Part shown: positions 22,501 through 31,900 of the stretch, piece after piece
Numbering within the stretch: the stretch's first letter is position 1
Layout of the letters: the number at the start of each line of letters is the position of its first letter
From: Macrostomum hystrix
Taxonomy: Eukaryota; Platyhelminthes; Macrostomidae
DNA length: 64,000 bases
NCBI GenBank assembly: GCA_950097015.1
Contig: CATNEN010000039.1
Location: 16,586,501 to 16,650,500, forward strand
Reading direction: 5' to 3'
The notes under the pieces: generated by a model
Databases searched by the model: none
Told to the model about the DNA's origin: nothing
Seen by the model: the letters and a program-made list of their open reading frames with translations, nothing else
Translations under genes and position numbers: made by a program

Positions 22501-25219
22501 ATCATGAAGCCTCTCTGGGCAATTTCGTCACCGCTTGGTGTGGCAGGCTTGAGGTACTGCTGTGCTCTTGCGCAACGGCGAAATAGCTCCCGGTTGCCGC
22601 ACAGCCATTGAAAAATTCTTGCAAGCTTGTTGCGCTGCAGAATGTCCTGCTCCTTGAAGTCGCAACTCTTTAGAGAGTTGTAGTCAGAATTTTTCGTCTG
22701 GGCATAGTACTGTCCATACATCACTACGCTGCAAAAAAGAATGATAACGTAGACAGAAATCGGAATCTTCTGCTTTGGCTTTGCAAAATCTGCAAACATA
22801 GCCTGATTTAAAATTACAACCTAATCCAACTAAAGTATTCATAGACAAATTGTCACCTACACAAAAACAGGCAATAACAGGAATTCTACTACTATTAGAT
22901 CCCATTTCATTTGAAACTTCAAATGAAATGTCATATAAATCATATTACCAATATCATATAAATCATTCAGCTCCTTAATCAAAGGCAAATAAGATTCATA
23001 AAGAGAAACACCATTAGGATTACTATTTTTGTTATAAATACTTTTCCACTTTACTAAGCTAGCCAAAAAAGTCAAACTTTGTTTAGATTGAAATTCAGAA
23101 GGTAGATTCAACACTTTATAGTATATAGCAGAAATCTTATGCTTGGTTCGTGCTTTTCCAATTGGGTTACAAACCTCAAACTCCTCTGTATATAGAGAAA
23201 TATAAATTGCCTTTGCATAGTCAACTGCTTGCTCTTCAGAGTCTAACAAAGGAATAATGTAGTTTTTTAAATATGGACTTCTAAAAAAAGGCCCTTTTTT
23301 CTCTAGATTACTATTAAAAATCAAATTATTAAACTTGCTACTTTGAACTAATGATTTAAGACTTGCACCTATTGGAACATAGTAAATACAAGACCCATGT
23401 AGAGAAGATGTAACTTTCTGTGGCTCAATATAAGAAAAGTTTTGTCTAATATATTGTAATAATTGGCTTTCACTAAGGAGAATATCAAGGCAACCATCAA
23501 AATACATATCAAAATCAAGTTTTTGCTTGATATCTGCAATTTGTTCAGTGTTCATTCCTTGTTCCTTAAGAACTTGTTCCATAATATTACTAAATGAATT
23601 AGAAAATGATGCCATGATATCATGAAGTTGACAACTTAGATTTTTAGCTACAGAATTAGGCAAGCCATGACAATCACGACTATTGATAAAAAACATGACT
23701 ATCTTATGAGCAATATCATCTTGCAATTGTCCTTTTAATTCAAATGCACTGAGCTTACTAGATACAATAGCAAATGGAGGTTGGATGGGTTCAGAGTCAA
23801 ATAGGCCAATATGTTTGATAGTTTGATTGCTAACATTGTCAGTGTCAATTTCACTTGTAACTGTAGGCCTCTTAGTAGTAGAATTAGGCATACTGTCATC
23901 AGGATCAGCCAAAGATTCATCCAAAATAGGATCATTTAGTTGGTCACTAGGTATAGGATTTCGAGGAGTAGCAGTGGTGGATGTTTTCTTAGTCAATTGA
24001 CTCAATATCTTCAAGTGGACTTTCTTAAGATGACGAGAAACCAAGGACTTGGTTTTTGGAAGAGAGCATGCAGCCTTTCGAAGGACATTGATGTCGGCGA
24101 TTCCTAATAAAATTGTTAGCACAAAAGTACTTGTAATGGTAATTAAATGTAGCACCATCATTTGATGAGAAGTTACACTTGCAACAGAATACAAACATCA
24201 AAGCTAGTTGCAGCAGAATGAATCGAGACATTATAATAAATATGAAATGTAGACAATAATAGTAAGGCACAAATATTAGTTTAGATAATAGGCAAATAAT
24301 TCAATAGATGTCGATGATTCGGCTAGGCTAGATACTTGTCAAAGGTTTAGAGGTTACTTGGACTGGCAGCGGGCACTCACAAGAGGAAGATTACTTGGCA
24401 ATAGGTCAATTTGTAATCGCAAAACTCGGAGAAGCTATAGAGGAGATTATTGTAATAGCCAGGCCCGCATGGCGGCCATCTTCTTTTAGTTTGTAAAGGT
24501 GCTTAAATTTAAAGTATTAACAAACACTTTAATATAAACACTAAGTCACATTGAAAAAAACGTTTTAAAGTTAAGGATATGCTGCAAATATTTTTTACAC
24601 TTTGTCCCAGGCCATAACGTTCAAAGCTGAATTCATAGGTTTGTCGTTAAAACTTTTTCTTTTAGTACGAAAGAAGCTGATTAAGACAGGCCACTTTTAT
24701 TCTATGAAATGCAGGGCCACATGTGACGAAACATTGTTTTTGCACCCTTTACATGGCTCTGTATTTAGCAACGCAAACCATGAGGTCGATTTATTCAGAA
24801 TATTTCGGCCACCCTTCGGCCACCCTTCGGCCACCACCAACGTTCGGCCACTGATCGGCCACTGTTTGCCCACTTCACGGCCACTTTTCCTTTACAGTGT
24901 AGTGTGGGTATCAGGGTGTGAGGTGGCTGTCAATTTTGGGTGAGGGAGTGAGGTTCCTGTCTAGTTGGGGTCTGAGAGAGTGATGCGGGTGTCATCTTGG
25001 GATTCGAGTGAGTGAGGCGTATGTCAGTAGGGGTGTGTGGAGTGAGTTAGCTGCTATGTAATCCTAACGATTTGTTGGCAATCCAAAGTTTCTGTTTTCA
25101 TTTAAAAAGATATAAAAAGAATATTTTCTTGCAGGCCATGCGACGAACCGCACCCCACAGTGAAGCCAACTGCCTACGTTGACAATCTGAAGCAGTTTGT
25201 TGACGCCTTGCTAAACTGA
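3301..25219 (+). CDS. LHPP: LHPP-like HAD phosphatase (phospholysine phosphohistidine inorganic pyrophosphate phosphatase), 4 exons
   Basis: Cytosolic HAD-superfamily phosphatase; vertebrate LHPP hydrolyses phosphohistidine, phospholysine and pyrophosphate. Exons: 3301 to about 3445 (3' end uncertain), about 6122-6309, 20589-21045 and 25135-25219. Exon 1 has HAD motif I (DICGVL, nucleophile Asp14). Exon 2 has the VTNES motif II. Exon 3 has a GRYY segment, the motif III lysine in VVGKP, the motif IV acidic cluster GDDIVSD, and ends QVRTGKFR. Exon 4 encodes DEPHP...AYVDNL and the stop. This order matches human LHPP almost block for block, giving roughly 280 residues against 270 in human. The exon 2/3 junction (GT donor at 6310) and the 3/4 junction (AG|GTGAGC, then GCAG|G) are clean. 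The exon 1 donor is ambiguous because no strong GT lies in the right phase. An acceptor-like TATTGCAG about 35 bp before the ATG suggests a 5'UTR intron. Introns 1-3 hold a 2.6 kb minisatellite, a whole antisense ETS gene, and a transposon. AATAAA lies at 25243-25248. Confidence 0.92.
3458..6058. repeat. 2.6 kb minisatellite, 22-bp unit, with 860-bp higher-order repeat, LHPP intron 1
   Basis: Units alternate between GTATCGGAATCGATATCTAACA and GTGTCGAAATGGATATCTAACA types. Rare variants recur at 860-bp spacing (see findings), so large blocks were duplicated. It fills almost the whole intron. Confidence 0.97.
6415..6945. repeat. Minisatellite, 21-bp unit (AACACCTGAAATCCTCTGTCT)
   Basis: Interrupted periodically by an AACAAAACACTTG variant. 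Starts about 100 bp after the LHPP exon 2 donor. Confidence 0.95.
6950..8300. other. LHPP intron 2, AT-rich unique sequence
   Basis: No repeat, RNA or coding signal recognised between the 21-bp array and the ETS stop. Contains the ETS 3' flank. Confidence 0.6.
8307..16406 (-). CDS. ETS-family transcription factor (ETS1/2-like DNA-binding domain), 7 exons, nested antisense in LHPP intron 2
   Basis: Nuclear sequence-specific transcription factor. Exons on the minus strand: 16406-16220, 15521-15387, 12405-12250, 10704-10492, 10165-9800, 9408-8987 and 8516-8307. They total 1689 nt, or 562 residues. The first five junctions are all phase 1 and the last is phase 0; donors are GTAAGT, GTGAGT, GTGAGT, GTCTGT, GTATGT and GTAAGA. 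The C-terminal ETS domain (about 451-535) shows [11 protein letters not shown], the tryptophans of helix 1-2, DEVARRW, and the recognition helix [15 protein letters not shown] followed by TGKRYVYRF. This is closest to ETS1/ETS2 by eye. No Pointed (PNT) domain is visible in the 450-residue N-terminus. That region is instead low complexity and acidic, with poly-Gln runs in exons 1-6 and a 13-Gly run just before the ETS domain. Exon 1 could start upstream at 16451; ATG 16406 was chosen. Target genes cannot be inferred. Confidence 0.92.
8640..8945. repeat. Minisatellite, 21-bp unit (GTTAGACAGGTAGAAACACCT)
   Basis: About 14 diverged units in the last ETS intron, ending about 40 bp from the exon 6 donor at 8987. 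Confidence 0.93.
9436..9735 (-). mobile_element. tRNA-derived SINE (family 1), minus strand, in an ETS intron
   Basis: Complement of the family 1 body (AAGTCAGGGCAGATGTACAC, GCCTCC-TGGCTGCGGGT), with a degraded tRNA-like head (GATTCCGCGG) at the right and an AATTAT tail at the left. Lies between ETS exons 5 and 6. Confidence 0.75.
10205..10480. repeat. GA-rich tandem repeat
   Basis: Unit near 39 bp, built from GCGGAGGGGAGACTAGAGGG, then diverged. In the ETS intron between exons 5 and 4, reaching within about 15 bp of the exon 4 donor. Confidence 0.9.
11500..11990. repeat. GA-rich tandem repeat, partly 50-bp unit
   Basis: GAGAGAAGAGAGGAGATGAG-type purine tract; the 11730-11900 part repeats about every 50 bp. 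ETS intron. Confidence 0.9.
12440..12815. repeat. Purine (GGGAAGAAG) tandem repeat
   Basis: AAGGGGAAGAAGGAGAG-type units with near-total strand asymmetry. It abuts the ETS exon 3 acceptor region. Confidence 0.9.
13660..14222. repeat. Minisatellite, 16-bp unit (CTCTCTATCTACCTAC)
   Basis: Pyrimidine-rich array open in two frames. A CA-dinucleotide tract lies just upstream at 13378-13399. Confidence 0.95.
14225..15386. other. ETS intron 2 sequence without recognised features
   Basis: Short poly-C runs near 14750 and 15298. Short ORFs here look random. Confidence 0.5.
15575..15866. repeat. Minisatellite, 33-bp unit
   Basis: Eight near-identical units containing GCGGATTCTATGGGCGGATG and AGCTTGAAGGGCA. 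In ETS intron 1. Confidence 0.95.
15890..16197. repeat. Minisatellite, 22-bp unit (GGATTCCATGGTAACGGGGAGC)
   Basis: Follows the 33-bp array directly and shares its GCGGATTC core. Ends about 20 bp from the ETS exon 1 donor. Confidence 0.95.
17095..17655. repeat. Diverged minisatellite, about 23-bp unit (GGGAATGAAGGGAGAGAAGTGTA)
   Basis: Purine-rich, irregular units between the ETS gene start and the next array. Confidence 0.88.
18405..18960. repeat. Minisatellite, 16-bp unit (CTGTCTCATCTCTCTC)
   Basis: Motif close to the arrays at 275-690 and 26145-26770, but no hAT-like ends were found here. Confidence 0.95.
19166..19345 (-). CDS. Unidentified coding-like exon (about 50-60 residues), possibly a 3' terminal exon
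   Basis: Minus-strand reading is open and compositionally protein-like. It runs through [20 protein letters not shown], then [18 protein letters not shown], and ends MQLKF-stop near 19166. The stretch is free of tandem repeats and sits between two arrays, antisense inside LHPP intron 2. The AG in ACCCTAG near 19308 could be an acceptor, and a minus-strand AATAAA lies about 150 bp downstream of the stop (TTTATT near 19017 on plus). No family is recognised. It could be the last exon of a further nested gene, a retrocopy, or chance. Confidence 0.35.
19608..20062. repeat. Minisatellite, 23-bp unit (GCCTGAAGGACATGCTGAATAGG)
   Basis: About 20 very homogeneous units. GGTC and GGAC variants mark blocks. 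Confidence 0.96.
21435..24899 (-). mobile_element. CMC-superfamily (CACTA/Mirage/Chapaev-like) DNA transposon in LHPP intron 3
   Basis: 3465 bp bounded by matched ends CACTGTAAAGGAAAAGTGGC (left) and its complement ending TTCCTTTACAGTG (right). Multiple subterminal copies of GTGGCCGAA are direct at the left and inverted at the right, as is typical of CACTA-like elements. A TA duplication flanks it (21433-21434 and 24900-24901). It sits inside a unit of the GTGGCTGTCTAG minisatellite. CACTG ends with a 2-bp TA target fit the CMC group. Internal ORFs resemble EnSpm-type transposases but are frameshifted. Confidence 0.85.
22199..24230 (-). pseudogene. Decayed EnSpm/CACTA-like transposase (C2H2 N-terminus, TNP2-like core)
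   Basis: Minus strand, three overlapping frames. The N-terminus near 24230-24050 reads [10 protein letters not shown]...HQCPSKGC and then, one frame over, [11 protein letters not shown]. This is a C2H2 finger split by a frameshift. The main ORF (24194-22857) contains [24 protein letters not shown]...[17 protein letters not shown] and [11 protein letters not shown]. This recalls the DGFNPFG...NLPP block of TNP2-type transposases. A further frameshift near 22920 leads to [20 protein letters not shown] and [10 protein letters not shown], then a last ORF to 22197. The acidic residue expected before the NP-Gly block appears as Glu (TEEFEVCNP). The copy is non-functional by frame. Confidence 0.65.
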
Positions 25220-25242
25220 ACTTTTATGACAATCGATGCGGC

Positions 25243-25248
25243 AATAAA
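25243..25248 (+). promoter_or_regulatory. Poly(A) signal of the LHPP-like gene
   Basis: AATAAA 23 bp after the stop at 25219. Confidence 0.6.
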
Positions 25249-25249
25249 C

Positions 25250-26047
25250 AAATTACTCGTAAATGTAATTCTGAAGCCGAATTTTCACCTAATTGGTGAT
25301 TTTGGTCCTGTCTTTGGATTTTTTTCGGTTAAGTTTGAAACAGTAGAGGCTTAGTATTAAAGTAGCTAATAAAAAAGAGAAAAATCGGTACTTGTTAGTG
25401 GCGTGGCCTTAAAATTATTGTTACTATTGTTATTGTAACACTGTAAAACTACCAGTAATACTGTAGAACTAGCAGTATCACAAATAATTTCATATTAATC
25501 ATCAAAACTTTTTAACTACACAAAATATTTAGCGGAAATATTGAATTAAATTGTAATTCAGGGTGGGTGTGGCGTCCATGGACAGTCCATGGACAGAATT
25601 ACAACCGTACGCAGCGTAAAAAGACCCAAAAATGTTTTGCCCTACATGTCATCATATCAATCAACTATCAACTATATAACTATATCTATTCAACATGTCA
25701 TCATTGTCTCGTATCAATCCAATACTATTTATTATATTGTAATTGGTCTATTATCAGTACATTCGCCATAATAAATTTTTATATAAAAAATTAGGCATCA
25801 ATTCCCGTTAAAAATGTTATGATTTCTGTCAATGCACTTTAACAGTTTCAATTAGTTCAAACCTAAGCAGTAAGTAAACGATTTGTGTTTGCTACATAAA
25901 TAAAAATGATTTTTATTAAAAAAACAATCTAAATACAAAAAATATAATACTGTCTTCTAGGCAAGATTATGACCATACTGGTTAAAAACAAATAAATAAA
26001 TGACAACGTATACTCGTATAAGCTGTTCTTAATTTACGGTTTCGTTC
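25250..26047. other. Intergenic, no recognised features
   Basis: AT-rich. A GTCCATGGACAGTCCATGGAC double palindrome near 25575 recalls the second SINE family's core. Confidence 0.45.
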
Positions 26048-26055
26048 GCGTAATA

Positions 26056-26858
26056 CAGGGGTCGGCAAACTCCGGCCCGCGGGCCAGATGCGGCCCTCGA
26101 AGCTCCCAAATCCGGCCCGTTGCCCCTTCTGACATCTACAGTGTCCTGTTTCATCTCTCCCGTGTCTCATCTCTCTCGTGTCTCATCTCTCCCGTGTCTA
26201 GTCTCTCCCGTGTCTAATCTCTATCGTGTCTCATCTCTCTCGTGTCTCATCTCTCCCGTGTCTAGTCTCTCCCGTGTCTAGTCTCTCCCGTGTCTAATTT
26301 CTCCCGTGTCTAATCTCTCCCATGTCTAATCTCTCCCGTGTCTCATCTCTCCCGTGTCTAATCTCTCCCGTGTCTAATTTCTCCCGTGTCTCATCTCTCT
26401 CGTGTCTAGTCTCTTCCGTGTCTAATTTCTCTCGTGTCTAGTCTCTCCCGTGTCTAATTTCTCCCGTGTCTAATCTCTCCCGTGTCTAATCTCTCCCGTG
26501 TCTCATCTCTCCCGTGTCTAATCTCTCCCGTGTCTAATTTCTCCCGTGTCTCATCTCTCTCGTGTCTAGTCTCTTCCGTGTCTAATTTCTCTCGTGTCTA
26601 GTCTCTCCCGTGTCTAATTTCTCCCGTGTCTAATCTCTCCCGTGTCTAATCTCTCCCGTGTCTAATTTCTCCCGTGTCTCATCTCTCTCGTGTCTAGTCT
26701 CTTCCGTGTCTAATTTCTCCCGTGTCTAATCTCTCCCGTGTCTAATCTCTCCCGTGTCTCATCTCTCCCCTATCTCATATTTATACAGTCAATGCGGCCC
26801 GCTGTCGTCTTTTAGGCTCTCTCTTTGGCCCGCCAGCAAATAAGTTTGCTCACCCCTG
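26056..26858. mobile_element. Non-autonomous hAT element (MITE-like) with internal minisatellite
   Basis: 803 bp, bounded by CAGGGGTCGGCAAACTC at the left and AGTTTGCTCACCCCTG at the right, which are imperfect inverted repeats of the CAGGGGT-GCAAAC type. The sequence just inside is GGCCCGC-rich at both ends. A perfect 8-bp target duplication GCGTAATA lies at 26048-26055 and 26859-26866, diagnostic of hAT insertion. The interior (about 26145-26770) is a 16-bp minisatellite (TCTCTCCCGTGTCTAA). No transposase ORF. Confidence 0.9.
26145..26770. repeat. Minisatellite, 16-bp unit, inside the hAT element
   Basis: TCTCTCCCGTGTCTAA units with block-wise repetition (segments near 26390 and 26550 repeat). 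Confidence 0.95.
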
Positions 26859-26968
26859 GCGTAATACATAGAATTCTAGATTATAATTCTAGATCTAGAT
26901 TCAACATCTAATCTCTTCCATATCTTATCTATGCCATGTCGCATCTCACTACTGTCTTATCTCTTTGT

Positions 26969-27320
26969 TCGTGGCAGAGTGGTCCACTCACGTTTGCCTC
27001 TCGCACCAAGGTTCCTAAGCTCGATTCCGCGGCGAGGCCGCATTTATTTTGGGGCGCAGCCGCGGAGAGAAGGCTTGGGGGCTTGTCGTGCAATTGACGC
27101 TTTTGAGGACAAACCTTTAAGGCACAGTGAGTGTACACTGCATGGCGATGAGAAAGTCAGGGCAGATGTACACACCCATGTGAGCGTGTGCCTGCGTACA
27201 GTATCTGTGTGCGTGTGTGCTCAGGAGTCAGCGAAATGGGCAGAATTGCCTCCTCGCTGGCTGCGGGTCTAATGTCACCAAATGATGTGTACCATTGCCT
27301 GCAATTATCTTTATTATTAT
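26969..27320 (+). mobile_element. tRNA-derived SINE (family 1)
   Basis: Head GTGGCAGAGTGGTCC (A-box-like) and AGCTCGATTCC (B-box-like), then TTGGGGGCTTGTCGTGCAAT, GATGAGAAAGTCAGGGCAGA and a GTGTGCGTGTGTGC stretch. Ends in GCAATTATCTTTATTATTAT. Confidence 0.8.
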
Positions 27321-27699
27321 CCCTTCCGTCTTAGCTCTCTCCAATCTTATCTATGCCCAGCTTTCACCTGTTTGGTATCTAGGCGCACTCGGTAAGCCTC
27401 ATCGTGTTTCCTATCTAGCTATGAATAGCAAGATTGCCTAGATTTGCCTCAGGAATCTGTATAACAATGTCATGATTGGCTCAATTTTGCCAATCGCATT
27501 GTTTAGAACAGCGATTAGATTTAGAACCGCTGGATACAAACACCGACCAGGAGCTACCACCGAAGCTGTTCCAAATTAACTTCGCTAGTTAACCGATAAT
27601 TTTTTAAAACTAATCCTAAATCGAAATGCGCTGTCACTGCGACATCTTTCAAATTTGGCAGCACCAGCTTCCGCATTAGCCGCCGTTACACCTGCCACA

Positions 27700-27800
27700 A
27701 TTGGGCCAGATGTGCAGCCGACAGCACAGCCGCAGCTATTGCGCGGCGAATCTGAAGGCTGCGCACGGCTGTTCAGTCCATGGACTGGGTCATGAGTCCG
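27700..27800. mobile_element. Fragment of the second SINE family
   Basis: GCAGCTATTGCGCGGCGAATCTGAAGGCTGCG-type sequence (27725-27757) followed by CGGCTGTTCAGTCCATGGAC. This matches the ends of the copies at 28415 and 33676. Confidence 0.5.
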
Positions 27801-28414
27801 ACGATGTAAAACACAAGATTACAACCTCTGACAGACATAATCCTTCATAGACACCAAAATTTTTGCAAGAAATAAACAAATAACTAAATAAAATAGACTC
27901 TAGGTGAATATATTCATCCTAAAACATTCCAAACAGCAACTTCAATTAAAACGCATTTATTTCTGTTCTTTTCAACCGATGACCAATTTATTCAAAATGA
28001 TGGCTAATTGCAATTTAATTGTTTAAACAATTATCGATTGATATAATATTACTATCTTGAGTCGCAGGACAGGCGCGAAATGAAACGCAAAATGAAAACA
28101 CAGACACCGAGCGAAGCAAAGGTGCAGTTAGGAACAAAATTGAGTTGTTGTAAATTATAAGTTTTCTTTCTTTTTTTGTTTATCAATTAATTGGCTTGGA
28201 TAAAATTGGTCAAAATTATTTGATTTAACTGTACGAGTAAATAACTAGCTTTCAGAAGGCAGTAAATACATACTTAGTTAGCAATGACCCATTTATCTTT
28301 TCTTCTGCATCTACCAAAATGTTTGCTAAATCGCTATGATAATTCAGAACCGGGACAAAAATTTTACGCTCTATATGCGATAAATAAAAGTAGAGATAAT
28401 TGTATATTATTTGG

Positions 28415-28730
28415 ACGAGACGTGCAGCACAGCCGCAGCTAGGAATTTTCAGACTGCGTACGGCTGTTCAGTCCATGGACTGGACACTCACCCTCAATTA
28501 CGCCTCAGCAACCATTAAACAGCTGGATAAAGTGAAGTTTATTTAAAGCTTTTAAAGTGCAAAGTCAAGTTTAAAGTTTATTAAACTGAAGCAATCCAAA
28601 GTTAAGTGCCTTGCTAAAGTACACAAATTGTTCCAGTGGAGTCGGGAATCGAACCCCCGAACTTCAAGTCCGACGAACTTGTGAGTCCGACGCTCTAGCC
28701 ACAAGGCTATACAACCTCCGCATTTGAAAC
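28415..28730 (-). mobile_element. Second tRNA-derived SINE family, minus strand
   Basis: Complement of 28640-28728 is tRNA-like: TTGTGGCTAGAGCGTCGGAC (A box) and GGGGGTTCGATTCCCGACTC (B box). The body contains GGCACTTAACTTTGGATTGC, TTCAGTTTA, CCAGCTGTTTAA, and the palindromic core CCAGTCCATGGACTG near 28470. The GGCACTTAAC-ATTGCTTCAGT block resembles conserved central domains of animal SINEs (inference). Confidence 0.65.
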
Positions 28731-28996
28731 TCCGCATCACAAAACATCGTCATCGTCGATCAACGATTCTAGTCGAGGTGTCAGGTCATTCGGTTCATCA
28801 TAAGACACTGAAGTGCGCGTGTCCATGGACTGTACAGCAGTACAACATTTAACTACTGTTGCTAAATTACGCACTAAATTGATGCTTAATTTGAATACTT
28901 ACTGAAAGCTAGCATATTCAATAAAAACACACGGCAAACTAGATAATAAATGTAAACAATAAATCATTAGTTCGAACAAAACAACATTATCATAAG

Positions 28997-31900
28997 CTAA
29001 GCTATCGGCTCTCGATGCACCAGCAGGTCCAGATAACGCCGAGCGTTGATAAAATTGTCCAACGCCGAAGCTGGAAGGCGACGTAGCAGACAACCGACGA
29101 CGACATCAGCCAGTCCCAAGCTCTCGCCAGTTAAGAAAGTCCTCGTAGACAGATAACCATCCAATAGGCGTAGAAAATCGATTAGTTGATCGCGACCAGT
29201 TGGCCTAGTACTAGATAAAATGGCCGGCAGTAGACGGTTAACAGCTAGTGACAGCCATTGGTCTCGGCTGCAGCGAAGTCCCGGCTCCAGGAGATGGCAG
29301 ACGCCGATAAGATCAAACAATGGCAAGCTGGAATCTTCAAAGCTATTGGGCTGATCAAATATTAGAACGAACTCAGCATTTCCAGGCAGTCTAGACCGAA
29401 CATCCTGACCAATGCTATCAGCTGACTGTTCAACAATGCTAGCATCGGGTCTGATTAGTTTGACAGCCAGACTGACAGCTTCAGCGAGTAGATTGACAGT
29501 TGGATTATTTGTTAAACGGACAAGCTTAGCTGAGCAGCCACGACTGCCGCAGACAACAGTCAAAGACTCGGATAGTTTAGCTCGCTCTACTGTGACCTTG
29601 TCCAGTTTGTCCTGGGTGGCTAAACGGACAGCCTCCGGCATGCCGGCACCAGGAGCGTCGAGTTGTTCGCGCAGTTTAGCAGCCTGCTTGTCCAATGCTT
29701 CAATGCGAGAGGCAAGCCTAGCGGCCTCCTTAGTTAAGTCGATAGCACCGGCAAGAACCAAGTGCAATTCCGCCCTATCATTCAAAGTGTTGACGGCGCA
29801 GATCTCAGTTGGCCTATTAGTTGAGCATTCAACAATGGACGAGTTGGACAGGCTGCACAATGGCTTCTGTTCGCGTTGGACCAGCGCGGCCAAGTCTTTA
29901 TCGGCGGTGACCAGGACAGCTCGTGTGCGCTGCTTGCCAGTTAGTTGGTAATCTCCGCGAAGACTGCGCACCGCCTGCGGATTACAGCGAGTAGTGTGGG
30001 CATGCGGCATGACAATAGTCAGTAGATGTACTAATGGACTAGTCTGTAAATGTACTAATTGACTAGTCTGTAGATTTACTAATTGACTAGTCTGTAGATG
30101 TACTAATTAATTTGTCTGTAGATCGACAAAGTGACTAGTCCGTAGATTTACTAATTGAGTAGTCTGTAGATTTACTACTGGACTAATCTGTAGATGTACT
30201 AAATAACTAGTCTGTAGATGTACTAAATAACTAGTCTGTAGATGTACTAACTAACTAGTCTGTAGATTTACTAATTGACTAGTCTGTAGATTTAATAAAT
30301 AACTAGTCTGTAGATTTACTAATGGACTAGTCTGTAAATTTATCTATAAATTAACCTGTGGATATATCCACAAACAAGTCTGTGGATATCTGTTCAAATT
30401 AGTCTGTAGATTAGTTATACAATGCCAACCTTAATAATCTTGATGAGCTGGTCCACCTCAGCCTCGCACTGGTCCTTTCTGTACCAGTGAAATTCTCCAA
30501 TGATAGGAAACTCGGCAACGCACAGGCTAGGCTCGGAGAACTGCGGCGTTGGCGGATGACGCGGCAGGCGCTGCCAGAGCTCCTCGGTGATGAATGGCAT
30601 GAACGGGTGAGCCAGACGAAGGCCCGTATCGCAGCAGACGTAGAGGATGTGCCGGATTAGGTCGGCGTCGTAATCTGGATCTCGCAGAGCCAGCTTAGAG
30701 TATTCCAGGTAGACATCGCAGAAGTCGTACAGCCAGAAGTTGTAGCAGGCTGTGGTGGCCGACTGCAGGGGGGGGCGAAATGTTGATGGGTGAGATAATT
30801 GTGGGGTAGATATTGGGTAGTGGGTCAGAACATTGTGGGGTAGATATAGGATAGTGGATCAGACAATTGTGGGGTAGATATTGGATAGTGGGTCAGATAA
30901 TTGTGGGGTAGATATTGGGTAGTGGGTCAGATAATTGTGGGGTAGATATAGGGTAGTGGATCAGACAATTGTGGGGTAGATATTGGATAGTGGGTCAGAT
31001 AATTGTGGGGTAGATATTGGGTAGTGGATCAGACAATTGTGGGGTAGATATTGGGTAGTGGATCAGACAATTGTGGGGTAGATATTGGATAGTGGGTCAG
31101 ATAATTGTGGGGTAGATATAGGATAGTGGGTCAGATAATTGTGAGGTAGATGTAGGATAGTGGGTCAGATCATTGTGGGGTAGATATTGGGTAGTGGGAC
31201 AGATAATTGTGGGGTAGATAGGGTAGTTGCGGGGTAGATTAAGCAGTGGCACAGGTGATCACACACAAACCTGGAGGTCGTAGGCCTCCAGTCCGCCGTG
31301 TACAGTGCGCACAGTGTAGGCCAGTCGGGACAGAATCCACTGATCCAGAGTGCTGCCAATCCGATGAGGCAGATGAGTGTCGGGCAGCTGGAATAAGTCG
31401 CCGAGGCACATCAACACGTAGCGCACTGCCTGCCAGATTTTGTTGCAGAAGAATCTGTAGCCTTGAACACGGAGCACGTCTAGATTGATGTCGCGACCCT
31501 GAGAAGTGTAGGCGCACAGGGCGAATCGAAGGGCGTCAGTGCCGCATTCAGGAATGCCGTTCGGATAATCCTCCTTCTGGCACTGGCGCGCCCGATCGAT
31601 CTCGCGACGGTCCAGGTTCGAATCCTCCAGCTGGGCATGGAGAGCCTAGCGAAGTGAATTTTTTTTTCGTTAGCGTTGCAGTTTATGGTCGGTCCAATAA
31701 ATAATAATGCACTTGGTTCAGAAACCTTCGTTAATTTCAGAACTTGCGTTACTTTCAGAACTTGCGTTACTTCCAAAACGTGCGTTACTTTCATAACTCG
31801 CGTTACTTCCTTTTATCATCTCGTTACTAATGTATTTAATAACTCAGAACTTTATTTATAATTGATAAAAAACGCTACAAACCTCAAGTGTGATGCCATT

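Larger units (their letters stand above)
21075..25060. repeat. Minisatellite of about 30-bp unit, split by the CMC transposon
   Basis: GAGGTGGCTGTCTAGTTGGG-type units at 21075-21434 and again at 24902-25060; the transposon occupies the middle. Confidence 0.88.

Noticed and set aside
24602-24943. 113-codon plus-strand ORF across the right end of the CMC element
   Set aside because: It spans the terminal inverted repeat and flanking minisatellite, and has no homology pattern.
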